From: an uncultured Flavobacteriaceae bacterium
GTDB taxonomy: Bacteria; Bacteroidota; Bacteroidia; Flavobacteriales; Flavobacteriaceae
Assembly (NCBI GenBank): GCA_947494325.1
Contig: CANLUS010000004.1
Coordinates: 159,321 to 223,320, forward strand
Length of the DNA: 64,000 bases
Direction of reading: 5' to 3'
A model generated the notes under the pieces. It did no database searches. It was given only the letters and a program-made list of their open reading frames with translations, and was not told the DNA's origin. Positions 44,337-53,009 of the stretch are shown in pieces. Position 1 is the stretch's first letter; every line of letters begins with the position of its first letter. The position numbers and the translations under genes were made by a program.

Positions 44337-45332
44337 TGGTAATTGAAAACTTGGCGGAATTAATACACTACTCAGAACGTGGATAATACCATTGCTTGTT
44401 CTAATATTTGCCTGTATCAGTTTAACCGTGTCGTTGATAACAATTTCATTGGCATTATTTAAGCTTACTTTGATATTTTCACCGGCCAAAGTTTCAATAA
44501 TTTCTTTCCTTAATAACTTTTGTGTTCTAAACTTTTTACCGAGCACATGATACAATAATACTTGTTTTAGAGCATCTCCTTCAGGAATAGCTTCTAAAGC
44601 CTCAAAAGCAGCATTTGTAGGTGCTAAAACAGTAAAAGGACCATCACCTTTTAGAGTTTCCACTAGTTTCGCTTCGCTTAAGGCACTCACCAAGGTTGTA
44701 AATCTACTATCGGCAGCAACAAAATCTACAATACTTTTACTTGGTGTTGTTAAACCGGTAAGATCAGCACTCCAATCACCCGCACTTCGACCATTTCTAT
44801 TAAATAATTTAAATCTTCCATCGATGTCACCATTTTCATCTGCAATTCCGTAACCATAAATGAAATCTGACCTCGAAAGGCGAATAATTAAATATACAAC
44901 TCCATCACTTACCCATGCTCCGCGTACTGCGGCTCTACTACCATCTTCTAAATTTAAGCTCCCACGTATAATCGCAAAAGATGCATGAAATAACGTAAAT
45001 CTAAGCTTTAACTCTCCATTGAGTTGAATGCCACTATCTGGACCGTACTTCGTTTCACCTGAAAAATCATAACTACGTCGTTCTATAGTCAACGAGGACT
45101 TAGCATTTGTTGCTTTGCCATTGCTTTCGGCATCTTCGGTAAGCTCACCATCGATGGTTTCTTGAGTCATTGTTTCTATATCTTCGAAACTTATGATTTT
45201 TGATTCTACAAATTCTGATTCATCAGCCGCTTGGTCAAATTCGAATACAGGATCTTCGGTACAGGAAGTAGCTGTAAGAATTAGAAATAAGCAAATTAAC
45301 TTGAACGTTTGGTTTTTGAAAAGTGTTTTCAT
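43155..45332 (-). CDS. Lipoprotein with four fasciclin (FAS1) domains
   Basis: A lipoprotein signal ends in TATSC24. Residues ~80-195 form a beta-rich domain of unknown family. Four FAS1 domains follow at about 200-326, 333-459, 465-591 and 597-725, each starting SIVD/SIVE and containing DGPFTVxAPTNxAF and the closing NGIVHVINxVLIPP. Domains 2-4 are nearly identical to each other, domain 1 is more diverged. FAS1 proteins mediate adhesion and can bind small hydrophobic molecules, including carotenoids in some systems. It lies on the same strand as, and downstream of, the photolyase and carotenoid genes. Confidence 0.93.
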   Translation of the reverse strand: MKTLFKNQTFKLICLFLILTATSCTEDPVFEFDQAADESEFVESKIISFEDIETMTQETIDGELTEDAESNGKATNAKSSLTIERRSYDFSGETKYGPDSGIQLNGELKLRFTLFHASFAIIRGSLNLEDGSRAAVRGAWVSDGVVYLIIRLSRSDFIYGYGIADENGDIDGRFKLFNRNGRSAGDWSADLTGLTTPSKSIVDFVAADSRFTTLVSALSEAKLVETLKGDGPFTVLAPTNAAFEALEAIPEGDALKQVLLYHVLGKKFRTQKLLRKEIIETLAGENIKVSLNNANEIVINDTVKLIQANIRTSNGIIHVLSSVLIPPSFQLPSIVDIATGNPDFSTLVGALSAADLVETLQGDGPFTVFAPTNAAFEALDAVPSGAALKEVLLYHVAAGKFTGTDLVEKKTVTTVQGEEVTIELIDDKVVLNGSITVTGANIEASNGIVHVINGVLIPPSPQLPSIVEIATGNSDFSTLVDALTAANLVETLQGDGPFTVFAPTNEAFKALDAVPSGDALKEVLLYHVAAGKFTGADLVEKKTVATLQGEEVTIELVDGNVVLNGSITVTGPNIEAANGIVHVINSVLIPPSSQLPSIVDIATGNSDFSTLVSALGTAKLVETLQGEGPFTVFAPTNAAFNALSALPEGDALKEVLLYHVAAGKFTGTDLVEKKTVTTVQGDEVTIELVHGDVILNGHITVTTANIEASNGIVHVINGVLIPPSS

Positions 45333-45402
45333 TTGATAAAATTTAAAGTTGAGTTTTTTATTAATATAGTATCTGATTTAAAGTTAATCTGATATTTATT
45401 TT

Positions 45403-45481
45403 GTTTAACTTTTTAAAAAAATACTTCAACATTAAAATGCAGCGACTATCAAATGGTTGCTTTCATTTTTTTCTGTTTAAC
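45403..45481. promoter_or_regulatory. Two GTTTAAC sites between the FAS1 and photolyase genes
   Basis: GTTTAAC occurs at 45403-45409 and 45475-45481. The first lies in TTTTGTTTAACTTT, the same 14 bases found (on the minus strand) at the promoter of the MerR-type regulator. They may be sites of that regulator, which would link the FAS1 gene to the light-controlled set. The 227-base gap (45333-45559) holds no gene. Confidence 0.35.
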
Positions 45482-45559
45482 AAAATTTTAACAAGATGAG
45501 TATGAAATGTACTTTGTCAGATCATAAAATAGATAGGTACGATCCTTGCTCGTGAAATG

Positions 45560-46858
45560 TTATCGTATAATATGCGCCTTATAGGTTGCTATTGCGCGTT
45601 CTCGAGCAAATTTATGTTCGACCATTGGTTTTGGATAGGTGAGCTCGTCAAAATCTTTTACCCAGGTTCGGATATAAGTGCCTTGTTTGTCAAATTTCTC
45701 TTGCTGGGTCATCGGGTTAAAAACTCTAAAATAAGGAGCAGAATCGCAACCTGTGCCTGCGGCCCATTGCCAATTGCCATTATTTGATGATAAATCAAAG
45801 TCCAACAGTTTTGATGCAAAATAGGCCTCACCTCTACGCCAATCCATCAATAGATGTTTACATAGAAACCCTGCTGTTATCATGCGAACTCGATTGTGCA
45901 TATATCCAGTTTCGTTGAGTTGACGCATACCTGCGTCGACCATAGGATACCCTGTTTCGCCCCGACACCACTTCTCAAATTCGTTGGGAGCATCCCGCCA
46001 AGGAATTCCATCGTATGCAGGTTTAAAATTTTGCGTTACTACTTTTGGAAAATGAAATAGGATAACCTTGAAAAATTCACGCCAAATTAACTCACTTAAA
46101 AATGTAGCGTTATGTTTTGTAGCTTGAGCGACTAATTTTCGAATACTTACGGTACCAAAACGTAAATGAGGTGATAAATAAGAGGTTTTATCTAAAGCTG
46201 GAAAATCTCTATGTTTTTCATAGGCCTCCATGGCATTTAACAGATAGGGCTTCACTTTGTGTTTACTATTCATAAAACCGATACTCGCTAATGAAGGCAT
46301 CTCAAGGTTCAAAGTATAACAGTAATGTAGTAATTCTTTTTTATAAGTAGTTTTCTGAAATGTTGTTTTTTCAAAAGTTTGTAACCACCTTCTTTTAAAA
46401 GGAGTAAAAACAGTATATGGAGTTCCATTATCTTTTAGAACTTCATTTTCTTCAAATATAACGTCATCTTTAAAAGACTTTACGCTCACTTCATTAGTTT
46501 CTAAAAAAGCTCTTATTTGAGCATCTCTTTGAATGGCATAAGGTTCATAATCTTTATTAAAAAAAACCTCCTTAATAGTATACGCTTTCAATAACGCTTT
46601 CCACACTGACAACACTGTTCCTTTTTTTACGAGCAGAGTTTTTCCTAATGAGCTTAGCTCTCTATGTATACCCGTTAAGGATTCATGTATAAATTGAATT
46701 CTCCCATCATCTTTAGGTAATTCTTCCAATATTGAATCGTCGAAAATAAAAATGGGAAGTACTGGCAATCCACTTTTTAAAGCATGATACAAGGCCGTAT
46801 TATCTGCTAATCGTAAATCACGTCTGAACCAAAAAATTGCAACCTTAACCTTTGACAC
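45560..46858 (-). CDS. phr: Deoxyribodipyrimidine photolyase (cryptochrome/photolyase family)
   Basis: The N-terminal antenna domain starts KVAIFWFRRDLRLADNTALY. The FAD domain has WREFFKVILF, GYPMVDAGMRQLNETGYMHN, GNWQWAAGTGCDSAPYFRVF and the closing region, matching class I CPD photolyases. It repairs UV-made pyrimidine dimers using blue light. The best start is GTG at 46858, which overlaps the end of the lycopene cyclase gene; an ATG at 46900 would overlap it much further. It is the last gene of the carotenoid operon. Confidence 0.92.
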   Translation of the reverse strand: MSKVKVAIFWFRRDLRLADNTALYHALKSGLPVLPIFIFDDSILEELPKDDGRIQFIHESLTGIHRELSSLGKTLLVKKGTVLSVWKALLKAYTIKEVFFNKDYEPYAIQRDAQIRAFLETNEVSVKSFKDDVIFEENEVLKDNGTPYTVFTPFKRRWLQTFEKTTFQKTTYKKELLHYCYTLNLEMPSLASIGFMNSKHKVKPYLLNAMEAYEKHRDFPALDKTSYLSPHLRFGTVSIRKLVAQATKHNATFLSELIWREFFKVILFHFPKVVTQNFKPAYDGIPWRDAPNEFEKWCRGETGYPMVDAGMRQLNETGYMHNRVRMITAGFLCKHLLMDWRRGEAYFASKLLDFDLSSNNGNWQWAAGTGCDSAPYFRVFNPMTQQEKFDKQGTYIRTWVKDFDELTYPKPMVEHKFARERAIATYKAHIIR

Positions 46859-47543
46859 GATACAGTTTTTTTTCCTTGAATTTTTCGATAAGAATAACAC
46901 TCATAAAAAGCATATTAAAGGCATACCCAATATCTTCAATCGGAATTGTACCTATACGAATTCCAAGATTTTCATCATTATTATACCATACAACTTCTCC
47001 ATCGATAAAACTCCCCGTAAGGATCCCATTCACAATAAAGAAAGGAATGAGGATCACCAAAAAAGTGATATAAAAACTTTGCAATTCTTTATTTTGAGTA
47101 AGCAAGCTATAGGTTAAAATTATGATCAGTAAACCATAATTATAAAAGGTGTAAGCTCGATCTATATTAAAAATGACAACCATCAAGAGTAAAATTATCA
47201 ATCCTAATGATATTAATGTAGTTGTCTTTCTGTTAAACCCAATATCCGGGAAGAAATATTTTAGAGCATAATGCGTAAAGATACTAGCATAAGGAATACA
47301 AATAAAGAACAACCATTCTTCAATAGGTAAATTGATAATATTAAGACCTAATAAATAGGTTTCATTAAAACCCCATACACCTTGTTCAGTAAAAATAACA
47401 TCCCAAATGATAAAAACAATTGCAGTACAAATGATTGCTAAAAAAACCTGTTTCCACCATTTTATGAAATACATTTTTTTCTCAAAACTATACAGTAATG
47501 GTATACTTAAAGAGGCGATGTTTAAAAAAAAATAGAGAGACAT
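46845..47543 (-). CDS. crtYcd: Lycopene beta-cyclase, CrtYcd/CarR type
   Basis: A 232-residue protein with about seven transmembrane segments and the lycopene-cyclase-domain motif LPIEEWLFFICIPYASIF. Two halves (Yc and Yd) are joined in one chain, as in fungal CarRA and some bacterial forms. It closes both ends of lycopene to make beta-carotene. The gene starts one base after crtZ stops and ends inside the photolyase gene. Confidence 0.9.
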   Translation of the reverse strand: MSLYFFLNIASLSIPLLYSFEKKMYFIKWWKQVFLAIICTAIVFIIWDVIFTEQGVWGFNETYLLGLNIINLPIEEWLFFICIPYASIFTHYALKYFFPDIGFNRKTTTLISLGLIILLLMVVIFNIDRAYTFYNYGLLIIILTYSLLTQNKELQSFYITFLVILIPFFIVNGILTGSFIDGEVVWYNNDENLGIRIGTIPIEDIGYAFNMLFMSVILIEKFKEKKLYRVKG

Positions 47544-47993
47544 CTATACTTTAAAGTATTTAAACGGTACGTATAACATTCCGAAACATTCACCATGTTC
47601 TTTTCCTAAGTGCTTATGATGTGTTTTATGGGCTTTTCGTAAACCTATAAGGTATTTATTATTGGTCTTCTTAAACCATTTAAAACGTTGATGAATCAAG
47701 ACATCGTGAATCAGAAAATAAGCCAACCCATATAGCATAATTCCCAATCCGATAAAAAACAAATAATTCAATCCACCTTCAACGCCATAATAAAATAAAA
47801 TAATACTTGGAGCGGCGAAAATCACAAAGAAAATATCATTTCGCTCAAAGGTATCGGGATATTTTGGTTGATGATGATCAGCGTGAAAATACCACATGAA
47901 TCCGTGCATTACAAATTTATGCGTTAACCAAGTAACACATTCCATTAACAAGAAAGTACCTATCGTAATTGCAATAAATAATACTACTGTCAT
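47544..47993 (-). CDS. crtZ: Beta-carotene hydroxylase CrtZ
   Basis: A 149-residue membrane protein of the fatty-acid-hydroxylase superfamily with the four His clusters expected: HKFVMH, HADHH, HDVLIH and HKTHHKH. It adds 3-hydroxyl groups to beta-carotene to give zeaxanthin. No crtW ketolase is in the window, so zeaxanthin is the expected product. It lies between crtB and the cyclase with gaps of one base. Confidence 0.95.
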   Translation of the reverse strand: MTVVLFIAITIGTFLLMECVTWLTHKFVMHGFMWYFHADHHQPKYPDTFERNDIFFVIFAAPSIILFYYGVEGGLNYLFFIGLGIMLYGLAYFLIHDVLIHQRFKWFKKTNNKYLIGLRKAHKTHHKHLGKEHGECFGMLYVPFKYFKV

Positions 47994-47994
47994 C

Positions 47995-48831
47995 TTAGAT
48001 CATATTTAATTTATATTTCACATAAGATCTTGCTAACAAACTCATTTTCAATGGATTTGAAACCCTTATTCTTGTGTTCATAATTTTCTCTGAAGGTGTA
48101 TTATTTAATTTTTTAAGTAAGTGTCGATAATATTTATAAGCCGTATATACTCCGAACTTTGCTTCGTCTGGCAGGCCCATAATACCTTTATATGCCGCTT
48201 CAAAATCATGTTCTATTTCTCTTATGATTCGAGCTTTCGATTCCATATTCAACTCGACCATATTCACATCAGGAAAGTACGATCGATTTAAGACCTCTAC
48301 ATCATCTTTTAGATCTCTTAAAAAATTTACTTTTTGAAATGCTGATCCCAAGCGCATCGCCGGTTCTTTTAATTCATTATATCGTTCTTTATTTCCGTTT
48401 ACAAAAACCTTTAAACACATAAGACCAACAACATCAGCAGAGCCATAGATATAGTCCTTATATTCTTCTTTTGTATATTCTGATTTATTTAAGTCCAGCT
48501 TCATACTTCTTAAAAAAGCTTGAATTAATTCATCGTCAATCTTATATTTTTTTACGGTTGTTTGGAACGCATTCAAAATAGGATTTAAACTAATATCCTC
48601 TTCGTATGCCTTGTAATAATCGGCTTCAAACTCTGTAATTAGTTTCTCTTTGTTGTAGCCATGAAAAGTATCTACAATTTCATCTGCAAAACGCACAAAA
48701 CCATAAATACTATAAATAGCGTCTCTTATTGATGGCGCAAGCATTTTAACGGCTAGCGAAAAAGAGGTACTGTAAGACTTGGTAACCAACTTACTACAAT
48801 TTACCGAAACTGTATCAAATAATTCCTTCAT
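47995..48831 (-). CDS. crtB: Phytoene synthase CrtB
   Basis: At 278 residues it has the family's usual length. The first Asp-rich motif is in FVRFADEIVDTFHG (DxxxD), the second in KVNFLRDLKDD. SYSTSFSLAVKML marks the start of the synthase fold. It joins two geranylgeranyl diphosphates to phytoene; the enzyme that makes that substrate is not in the window. The start overlaps crtI by 17 bases. Confidence 0.95.
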   Translation of the reverse strand: MKELFDTVSVNCSKLVTKSYSTSFSLAVKMLAPSIRDAIYSIYGFVRFADEIVDTFHGYNKEKLITEFEADYYKAYEEDISLNPILNAFQTTVKKYKIDDELIQAFLRSMKLDLNKSEYTKEEYKDYIYGSADVVGLMCLKVFVNGNKERYNELKEPAMRLGSAFQKVNFLRDLKDDVEVLNRSYFPDVNMVELNMESKARIIREIEHDFEAAYKGIMGLPDEAKFGVYTAYKYYRHLLKKLNNTPSEKIMNTRIRVSNPLKMSLLARSYVKYKLNMI

Positions 48832-50305
48832 ATTCTTTTGTGATAGAAAATTGTTTCATAATCAAACTCGCGGCTATCTTGCCAGAAATTAATGCCGGAG
48901 GCACGCCTGGTCCAGGGACAGTTAACTGCCCTGTAAAAAATAAGTTGGTCACTTTTTTACTCTTAATTTTCGGACGCAAAAATGCCGTTTGTAACAGTGT
49001 ATTTGCAAGCCCATAAGCATTCCCTTTGTATGAATTATATTCTTTAACAAAATCCTTCACACAAAACGATTCTTTGAACAATATACTATTTTTTACTTTT
49101 TGATTGGTAATTTTCTCAAATCTTTCGATAATAATATTAAAATATTTTTCTCTTAATTCTTCACTATCCTCAATACCAGGAGCTAACGGAATTAAGAAAA
49201 AACCGCCTTCCTTACCTTCGGGTGCAAACCCTCCGCCTGTGAGACTAGGAAAATTTGCATAGAACAATGGATCTTTCGGCCATGACGGATTATCGTAAAT
49301 AGCTCTCGCATGCGCGTCAAAATCAACATCGAAAAAAAGTGAATGATGTGCTATATTTTTTAGTCTCTTATCAAAACCAACGTAAAATAAAAGTGATGAA
49401 GGTGCAAAAGTTCTTTTATCCCAATACTTTTCAGAATATTGTCGATGCTGTTGATCTAACAAGGTTTCGGTATGATGATAATCGGCACCGCTAAGCACTA
49501 CAGATGTCTTTATAAGTTTGTCATCAACTAGGACTCCAGTGGCCATGTTATTTTCGATGACAATTTTCGTCACATTCTGATTCGTTTTTATTTCAACGCC
49601 TAGGCTTAAGGCCAAATTAGACATGGCTTCTATAACATCGTACATACCGCCTTTTGGATGCCAAGTTCCTAAACCAAAGTCAGCATAATTCATAAAACTA
49701 TAAAACGAAGGCGTATCACTTGGTTTTGCCCCTAAAAACAAGACTGGAAATTCTAATATCTGTATAAGTTTTTGACTCTTTATATGTTTTCTAACACGCT
49801 TGCTAATACTAGTAAAAAACTGATTCAAGCGTCTAACTGTAACAGGCGTTATGAGTTCAGCTATAGATTGTCCTGGTTTATACACTAAATCTTTTATAGC
49901 CACTTCATAATTAAATTTGGCAGCGTTTATAAATTCTTTTAAATATTGTGAACTTCCAAGCTCAGTTTCTTCAAAAACATTACAAATTTCTTCAAAATTA
50001 TCAGGAATTTTAATCGCATCATTCTCTCCGAAAAAAACCTTGTAAGCTGGATTTAACTTTTCTAGTGAATAATAATCTGAAGGTTTCTTTTCGAAATCAG
50101 CAAAAAAACTTTCAAAAACATCAGGCATCCAATACCAAGAGGGGCCCATATCAAATTTGAATCCGTCTCTTTCTAATACTCTTGCTCTGCCACCGACACG
50201 ATCGTTTTTCTCAAGTATAACAACATCAAACCCTGCTTTGGCTAAATAACAAGAAGCCGCCAATGATGAAAAACCAGAACCAATAACTACAATTTTATCA
50301 GGCAT
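48815..50305 (-). CDS. crtI: Phytoene desaturase CrtI
   Basis: The N-terminal FAD-binding motif is IVVIGSGFSSLAASCYLAKA, followed by VVILEKNDRVGGRARV; the C-terminal CrtI signature is FFTGQLTVPGPGVPPALISG. At 496 residues it is full length. It introduces four double bonds into phytoene to make lycopene. It overlaps the MerR-type regulator by eight bases and crtB by 17, so the operon is translationally coupled. Confidence 0.95.
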   Translation of the reverse strand: MPDKIVVIGSGFSSLAASCYLAKAGFDVVILEKNDRVGGRARVLERDGFKFDMGPSWYWMPDVFESFFADFEKKPSDYYSLEKLNPAYKVFFGENDAIKIPDNFEEICNVFEETELGSSQYLKEFINAAKFNYEVAIKDLVYKPGQSIAELITPVTVRRLNQFFTSISKRVRKHIKSQKLIQILEFPVLFLGAKPSDTPSFYSFMNYADFGLGTWHPKGGMYDVIEAMSNLALSLGVEIKTNQNVTKIVIENNMATGVLVDDKLIKTSVVLSGADYHHTETLLDQQHRQYSEKYWDKRTFAPSSLLFYVGFDKRLKNIAHHSLFFDVDFDAHARAIYDNPSWPKDPLFYANFPSLTGGGFAPEGKEGGFFLIPLAPGIEDSEELREKYFNIIIERFEKITNQKVKNSILFKESFCVKDFVKEYNSYKGNAYGLANTLLQTAFLRPKIKSKKVTNLFFTGQLTVPGPGVPPALISGKIAASLIMKQFSITKEYEGII

Positions 50306-51230
50306 TGACTACTTTTAAATTATGGTCTTCAAAAACTTCTAGTAACTCTTTTATGGACGCAAATGGTCGAATATTCTTTGGCATTTTCATAGCTGAATTT
50401 TCAATCGCTCGTCTACCTAAAAACCAGAATTTATTGGTAGTCTTTTTAATCAGCAATTCATTTACTTCTTCAATATAGTTCGGTAGTGCTTCATCTGAAG
50501 GTTCAACCGTAAAGTAGGAAATGAAGTGAATATTTGAATAAAACTCTTTCAAATCTGTGATATACTCCTTAGAGATATTTTGCCCTAAGTAAATTGAATG
50601 ATAGCCTCTAAGTGTTAATTCATAATGAAGGTATAATAAACCTAACTCATGAATTTCATTTTGCGGAAGATATAAAACGAATACCTTATCTAACTTACTA
50701 TGGTTTATAGATTGATTACGTTCAATATTGGATTGTAATTTTTGAGTAATCAAGTTAGAAATAAAGTGTTCATGTACTGGTTTAATAGATTTTGTTTGCC
50801 AGAGACTCCCAATATGATCTAATAACGGAATAAACACTTCCAAAAAAATTTCTCGAAATGTTTTATACCCTAGTAGCTTTGTGTAAGCCTCATTGAATAA
50901 AGACGTGTCGAAATTTAGCATGGCAATTTTAAACGTGTTCAACGCACCTTCTTCTATGGCCTTTGTGCTTACGAGTTCTTTAGCTTTTAAAAACAACGTA
51001 TCTTCAGAAAACTGAGCAATTTTAGAAATCTTGTATCCATTATTATACAACAAATTTATGTTGAGTAATTTTAAAAAGTTATCAGAATCATAATAACGTA
51101 TGTTCGTATCTGTTCTATTCGGTTCTAATAATTGATATCTCTTTTCCCAAATTCTGATAGTATGAGATTTTATTCCTGTAAAGTTCTCTAAATCCTTTAT
51201 CGAGAATTTCGTTTTAATAGCGTTTAACAT
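50298..51230 (-). CDS. MerR-family regulator with B12-binding-type domain, CarH-like
   Basis: The N-terminal MerR HTH contains GIKSHTIRIWEKRYQLLEPN and RYYDSDN. The C-terminal half looks like the cobalamin-binding domain of CarH. W144-x9-E154-H155 matches the Wx9EH cap motif, and E192-I-H194-x-x-G197 matches the lower axial His motif (E/DxHxxG). CarH proteins repress carotenoid genes in the dark and let go when light breaks the Co-C bond of adenosylcobalamin. Position 145, after the Trp, is Gln; in the Thermus protein I recall a His there. Its place as first gene of the crt operon supports this role. Confidence 0.88.
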   Translation of the reverse strand: MLNAIKTKFSIKDLENFTGIKSHTIRIWEKRYQLLEPNRTDTNIRYYDSDNFLKLLNINLLYNNGYKISKIAQFSEDTLFLKAKELVSTKAIEEGALNTFKIAMLNFDTSLFNEAYTKLLGYKTFREIFLEVFIPLLDHIGSLWQTKSIKPVHEHFISNLITQKLQSNIERNQSINHSKLDKVFVLYLPQNEIHELGLLYLHYELTLRGYHSIYLGQNISKEYITDLKEFYSNIHFISYFTVEPSDEALPNYIEEVNELLIKKTTNKFWFLGRRAIENSAMKMPKNIRPFASIKELLEVFEDHNLKVVNA

Positions 51231-51237
51231 ATAGGGT

Positions 51238-51274
51238 ATGTTTAATTATAAAAAATTAAAGTTAAACAAAATTA
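51238..51274 (-). promoter_or_regulatory. Promoter and candidate operator of the carotenoid operon
   Basis: On the minus strand TAATTTTG (51274-51267) matches TAnnTTTG and runs into GTTTAAC. TTTGTTTAA and TTAAACATA (the latter from 51238-51246 area) form an inverted repeat with eight of nine pairs across 16 bases, covering the start of transcription. A third copy of TTAAAC overlaps the start codon. This fits a MerR-type repressor site; no TTTG box was found at -33. Confidence 0.45.
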
Positions 51275-51317
51275 CAATAAATTTTAATACATTCACCTTT
51301 ACATTTCATTTTTTAAC

Positions 51318-51812
51318 ATGATATTGGCATCCGAAAGATTAAACATACAGCACTATACACCAGATCATTTTGCCGATTTTAATGCCATTTTAATGAATGA
51401 CACCATTATGAAAGGTATCAGAGGAAAGGGCTATTGTGCTCCGGTTGCGAAAGAAAAATTTGAAGCGGTCCTTTTGGATAATTCACGATATGACAATTTA
51501 GGTTTTTTTCATGTTTCAAAGAAAGATACTGCTGAATTAGTTGGTTTTGCTAAACTCATATTAATGGATGATGGTAATTTAGAAGTGGGTTACGCCTTGC
51601 TGGAAGAGCTTTGGGGTTATGGATTAACCTCTGAAATAACAAACATACTTGTTCAACATGGTTTAAAAAATTATCCTTCAAAAGAAATTATTGGCATTGT
51701 GAACGTTGAAAATAAAGCTTCGGCACATGTTTTAACAAAACAAGGGTTTGAATTACGGAGAACAGATTTCTTAGATGATTATAAAGTAGCATATTATTAT
51801 TTTTCTAAATAA
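51318..51812 (+). CDS. GNAT family N-acetyltransferase
   Basis: A 164-residue GNAT protein of the RimJ/RimL type: SERLNIQHYTPDHFADF at the start, NLEVGYALLEELWGYGLTSEI in the acetyl-CoA region and VENKASAHVLTKQGFEL near the end. The usual Q/RxxGxG/A loop is represented by EELWGYGLTSE. It acetylates an amino group of unknown substrate. The gene is divergent from the carotenoid operon. Confidence 0.92.
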   Translation: MILASERLNIQHYTPDHFADFNAILMNDTIMKGIRGKGYCAPVAKEKFEAVLLDNSRYDNLGFFHVSKKDTAELVGFAKLILMDDGNLEVGYALLEELWGYGLTSEITNILVQHGLKNYPSKEIIGIVNVENKASAHVLTKQGFELRRTDFLDDYKVAYYYFSK

Positions 51813-51823
51813 ATTTGCTTTCG

Positions 51824-51830
51824 TGTAACA
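51824..51830 (+). promoter_or_regulatory. Possible ECF-type -35 element before the sigma gene
   Basis: TGTAACA lies 44 bases before the sigma factor start. GTAAC-type -35 boxes are typical of some ECF promoters, so this may be an autoregulated promoter. No clear -10 partner was identified. Confidence 0.25.
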
Positions 51831-51873
51831 AAAGACGCAAACTTCTTACTTATATATTGAAATCAACCAAAAC

Positions 51874-52368
51874 GTGACCAAAGAACTTGAACATAATTTT
51901 GTAACAGATCTTGAAAAGCATCAAAACATTGTACACAAAGTTTGTAGATTATATACGAACAGTCAAGATGCTCATAATGATTTGTTTCAAGAAATATCCA
52001 TTCAGCTGTGGAGAGCATATCCGAAATTTAGAGGAGAAGCGAAATTCAGTACTTGGATGTATCGTGTTGCTATAAATACAGCTATTACGTTGTTTCGAAA
52101 ATCAAAAAGAAGAGTGCAAACTCAAGATTTTGATACTGTATTATTTAAAATTCAGTCGTCTGAGTATGATGACACGGAAGAAGAACAATTAAAGTTGCTT
52201 TACAAAGCTGTGAAACAACTTTCTGATATAGATAAAGCATTAGTATTCTTATATTTAGAGGATAAAAACTATACCGAAATTGCACAAACGATGGGTATTA
52301 CAGAAGTGAATGCCAGAGTGAAGATGAATCGAGTGAAGGGTAAATTAAAGAAAATATTAAATCCGTGA
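51874..52368 (+). CDS. ECF RNA polymerase sigma factor
   Basis: At 164 residues it has regions 2 (AHNDLFQEISIQLWRAYPKF, AKFSTWMYRVAINTAITLF) and 4 (LSDIDKALVFLYLEDKNYTEIA, TEVNARVKMNRVKGKLKKIL). The start is GTG at 51874; no ATG is available nearby. The next gene follows almost at once and is the probable anti-sigma partner. Target genes are unknown. Confidence 0.92.
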   Translation: MTKELEHNFVTDLEKHQNIVHKVCRLYTNSQDAHNDLFQEISIQLWRAYPKFRGEAKFSTWMYRVAINTAITLFRKSKRRVQTQDFDTVLFKIQSSEYDDTEEEQLKLLYKAVKQLSDIDKALVFLYLEDKNYTEIAQTMGITEVNARVKMNRVKGKLKKILNP

Positions 52369-52370
52369 TT

Positions 52371-53009
52371 ATGGATCAATTAGATTTATTAAAAAAAGAT
52401 TGGAAGAAACAAGATGGTTCTCTTCCAAAATTATCATTTGAGGAGCTCACTTCTCTAATTCACAAAAAATCGTCGTCGGTTGTAAAATGGATTTTTATAA
52501 TCAGTGTTTTAGAATTTGTTCTGCCGCATCTTATTTTGTTATTTCCTAGTTTTAGGAACGTTGATGCGCAAATGGAAAGTTTACATCTTCAAAATTTCAA
52601 CATCATTATTTCGGTTGTTTTTTACGTTGGAGCTTTAATCTTTGTATATTTATTTTATAAAAACTACAGATCCATTTCGGCAAATTCGAATCCGAAAATC
52701 TTAATGCAAAATATTATTAAGACTCGTAAAACAGTGAAATATTACATTTGGTTTGCACTATCTATGATTCCGATTGTAGGTGGTGTATTTTCATACCATG
52801 CTTTCAATACACCTGAGTTTATAGCAAAGCTACCTGATGGAGCTAGTATGGCCGTTGTTTGGGCTGTGACAATTGTTGTGTTACTAATCTTGGTAGGAAT
52901 CTTTTGGCTGATTTATCAGCTTATTTATGGAAGGTTGCTTAATAAACTAAAGGCAAACTATAACGACTTAATAAGTAATGGTAATAGAGGTAATTTAGAG
53001 GATATCTAG
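52371..53009 (+). CDS. Membrane protein paired with ECF sigma factor (putative anti-sigma)
   Basis: The N-terminal ~45 residues are charged (LDLLKKDWKKQDGSLPKLSF) and cytoplasmic, followed by four transmembrane segments. This family is frequently labelled beta-carotene monooxygenase in databases, but I see none of the His/Fe motifs of carotenoid oxygenases, so I regard that name as wrong. Its place directly after a sigma factor points to an anti-sigma role. The start is ATG at 52371; a GTG at 52365 overlaps the sigma gene. Confidence 0.75.
   Translation: MDQLDLLKKDWKKQDGSLPKLSFEELTSLIHKKSSSVVKWIFIISVLEFVLPHLILLFPSFRNVDAQMESLHLQNFNIIISVVFYVGALIFVYLFYKNYRSISANSNPKILMQNIIKTRKTVKYYIWFALSMIPIVGGVFSYHAFNTPEFIAKLPDGASMAVVWAVTIVVLLILVGIFWLIYQLIYGRLLNKLKANYNDLISNGNRGNLEDI

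Noticed and set aside
47544..47993. A carotenoid ketolase role
   Set aside because: The four His clusters and length fit CrtZ hydroxylase, not CrtW.
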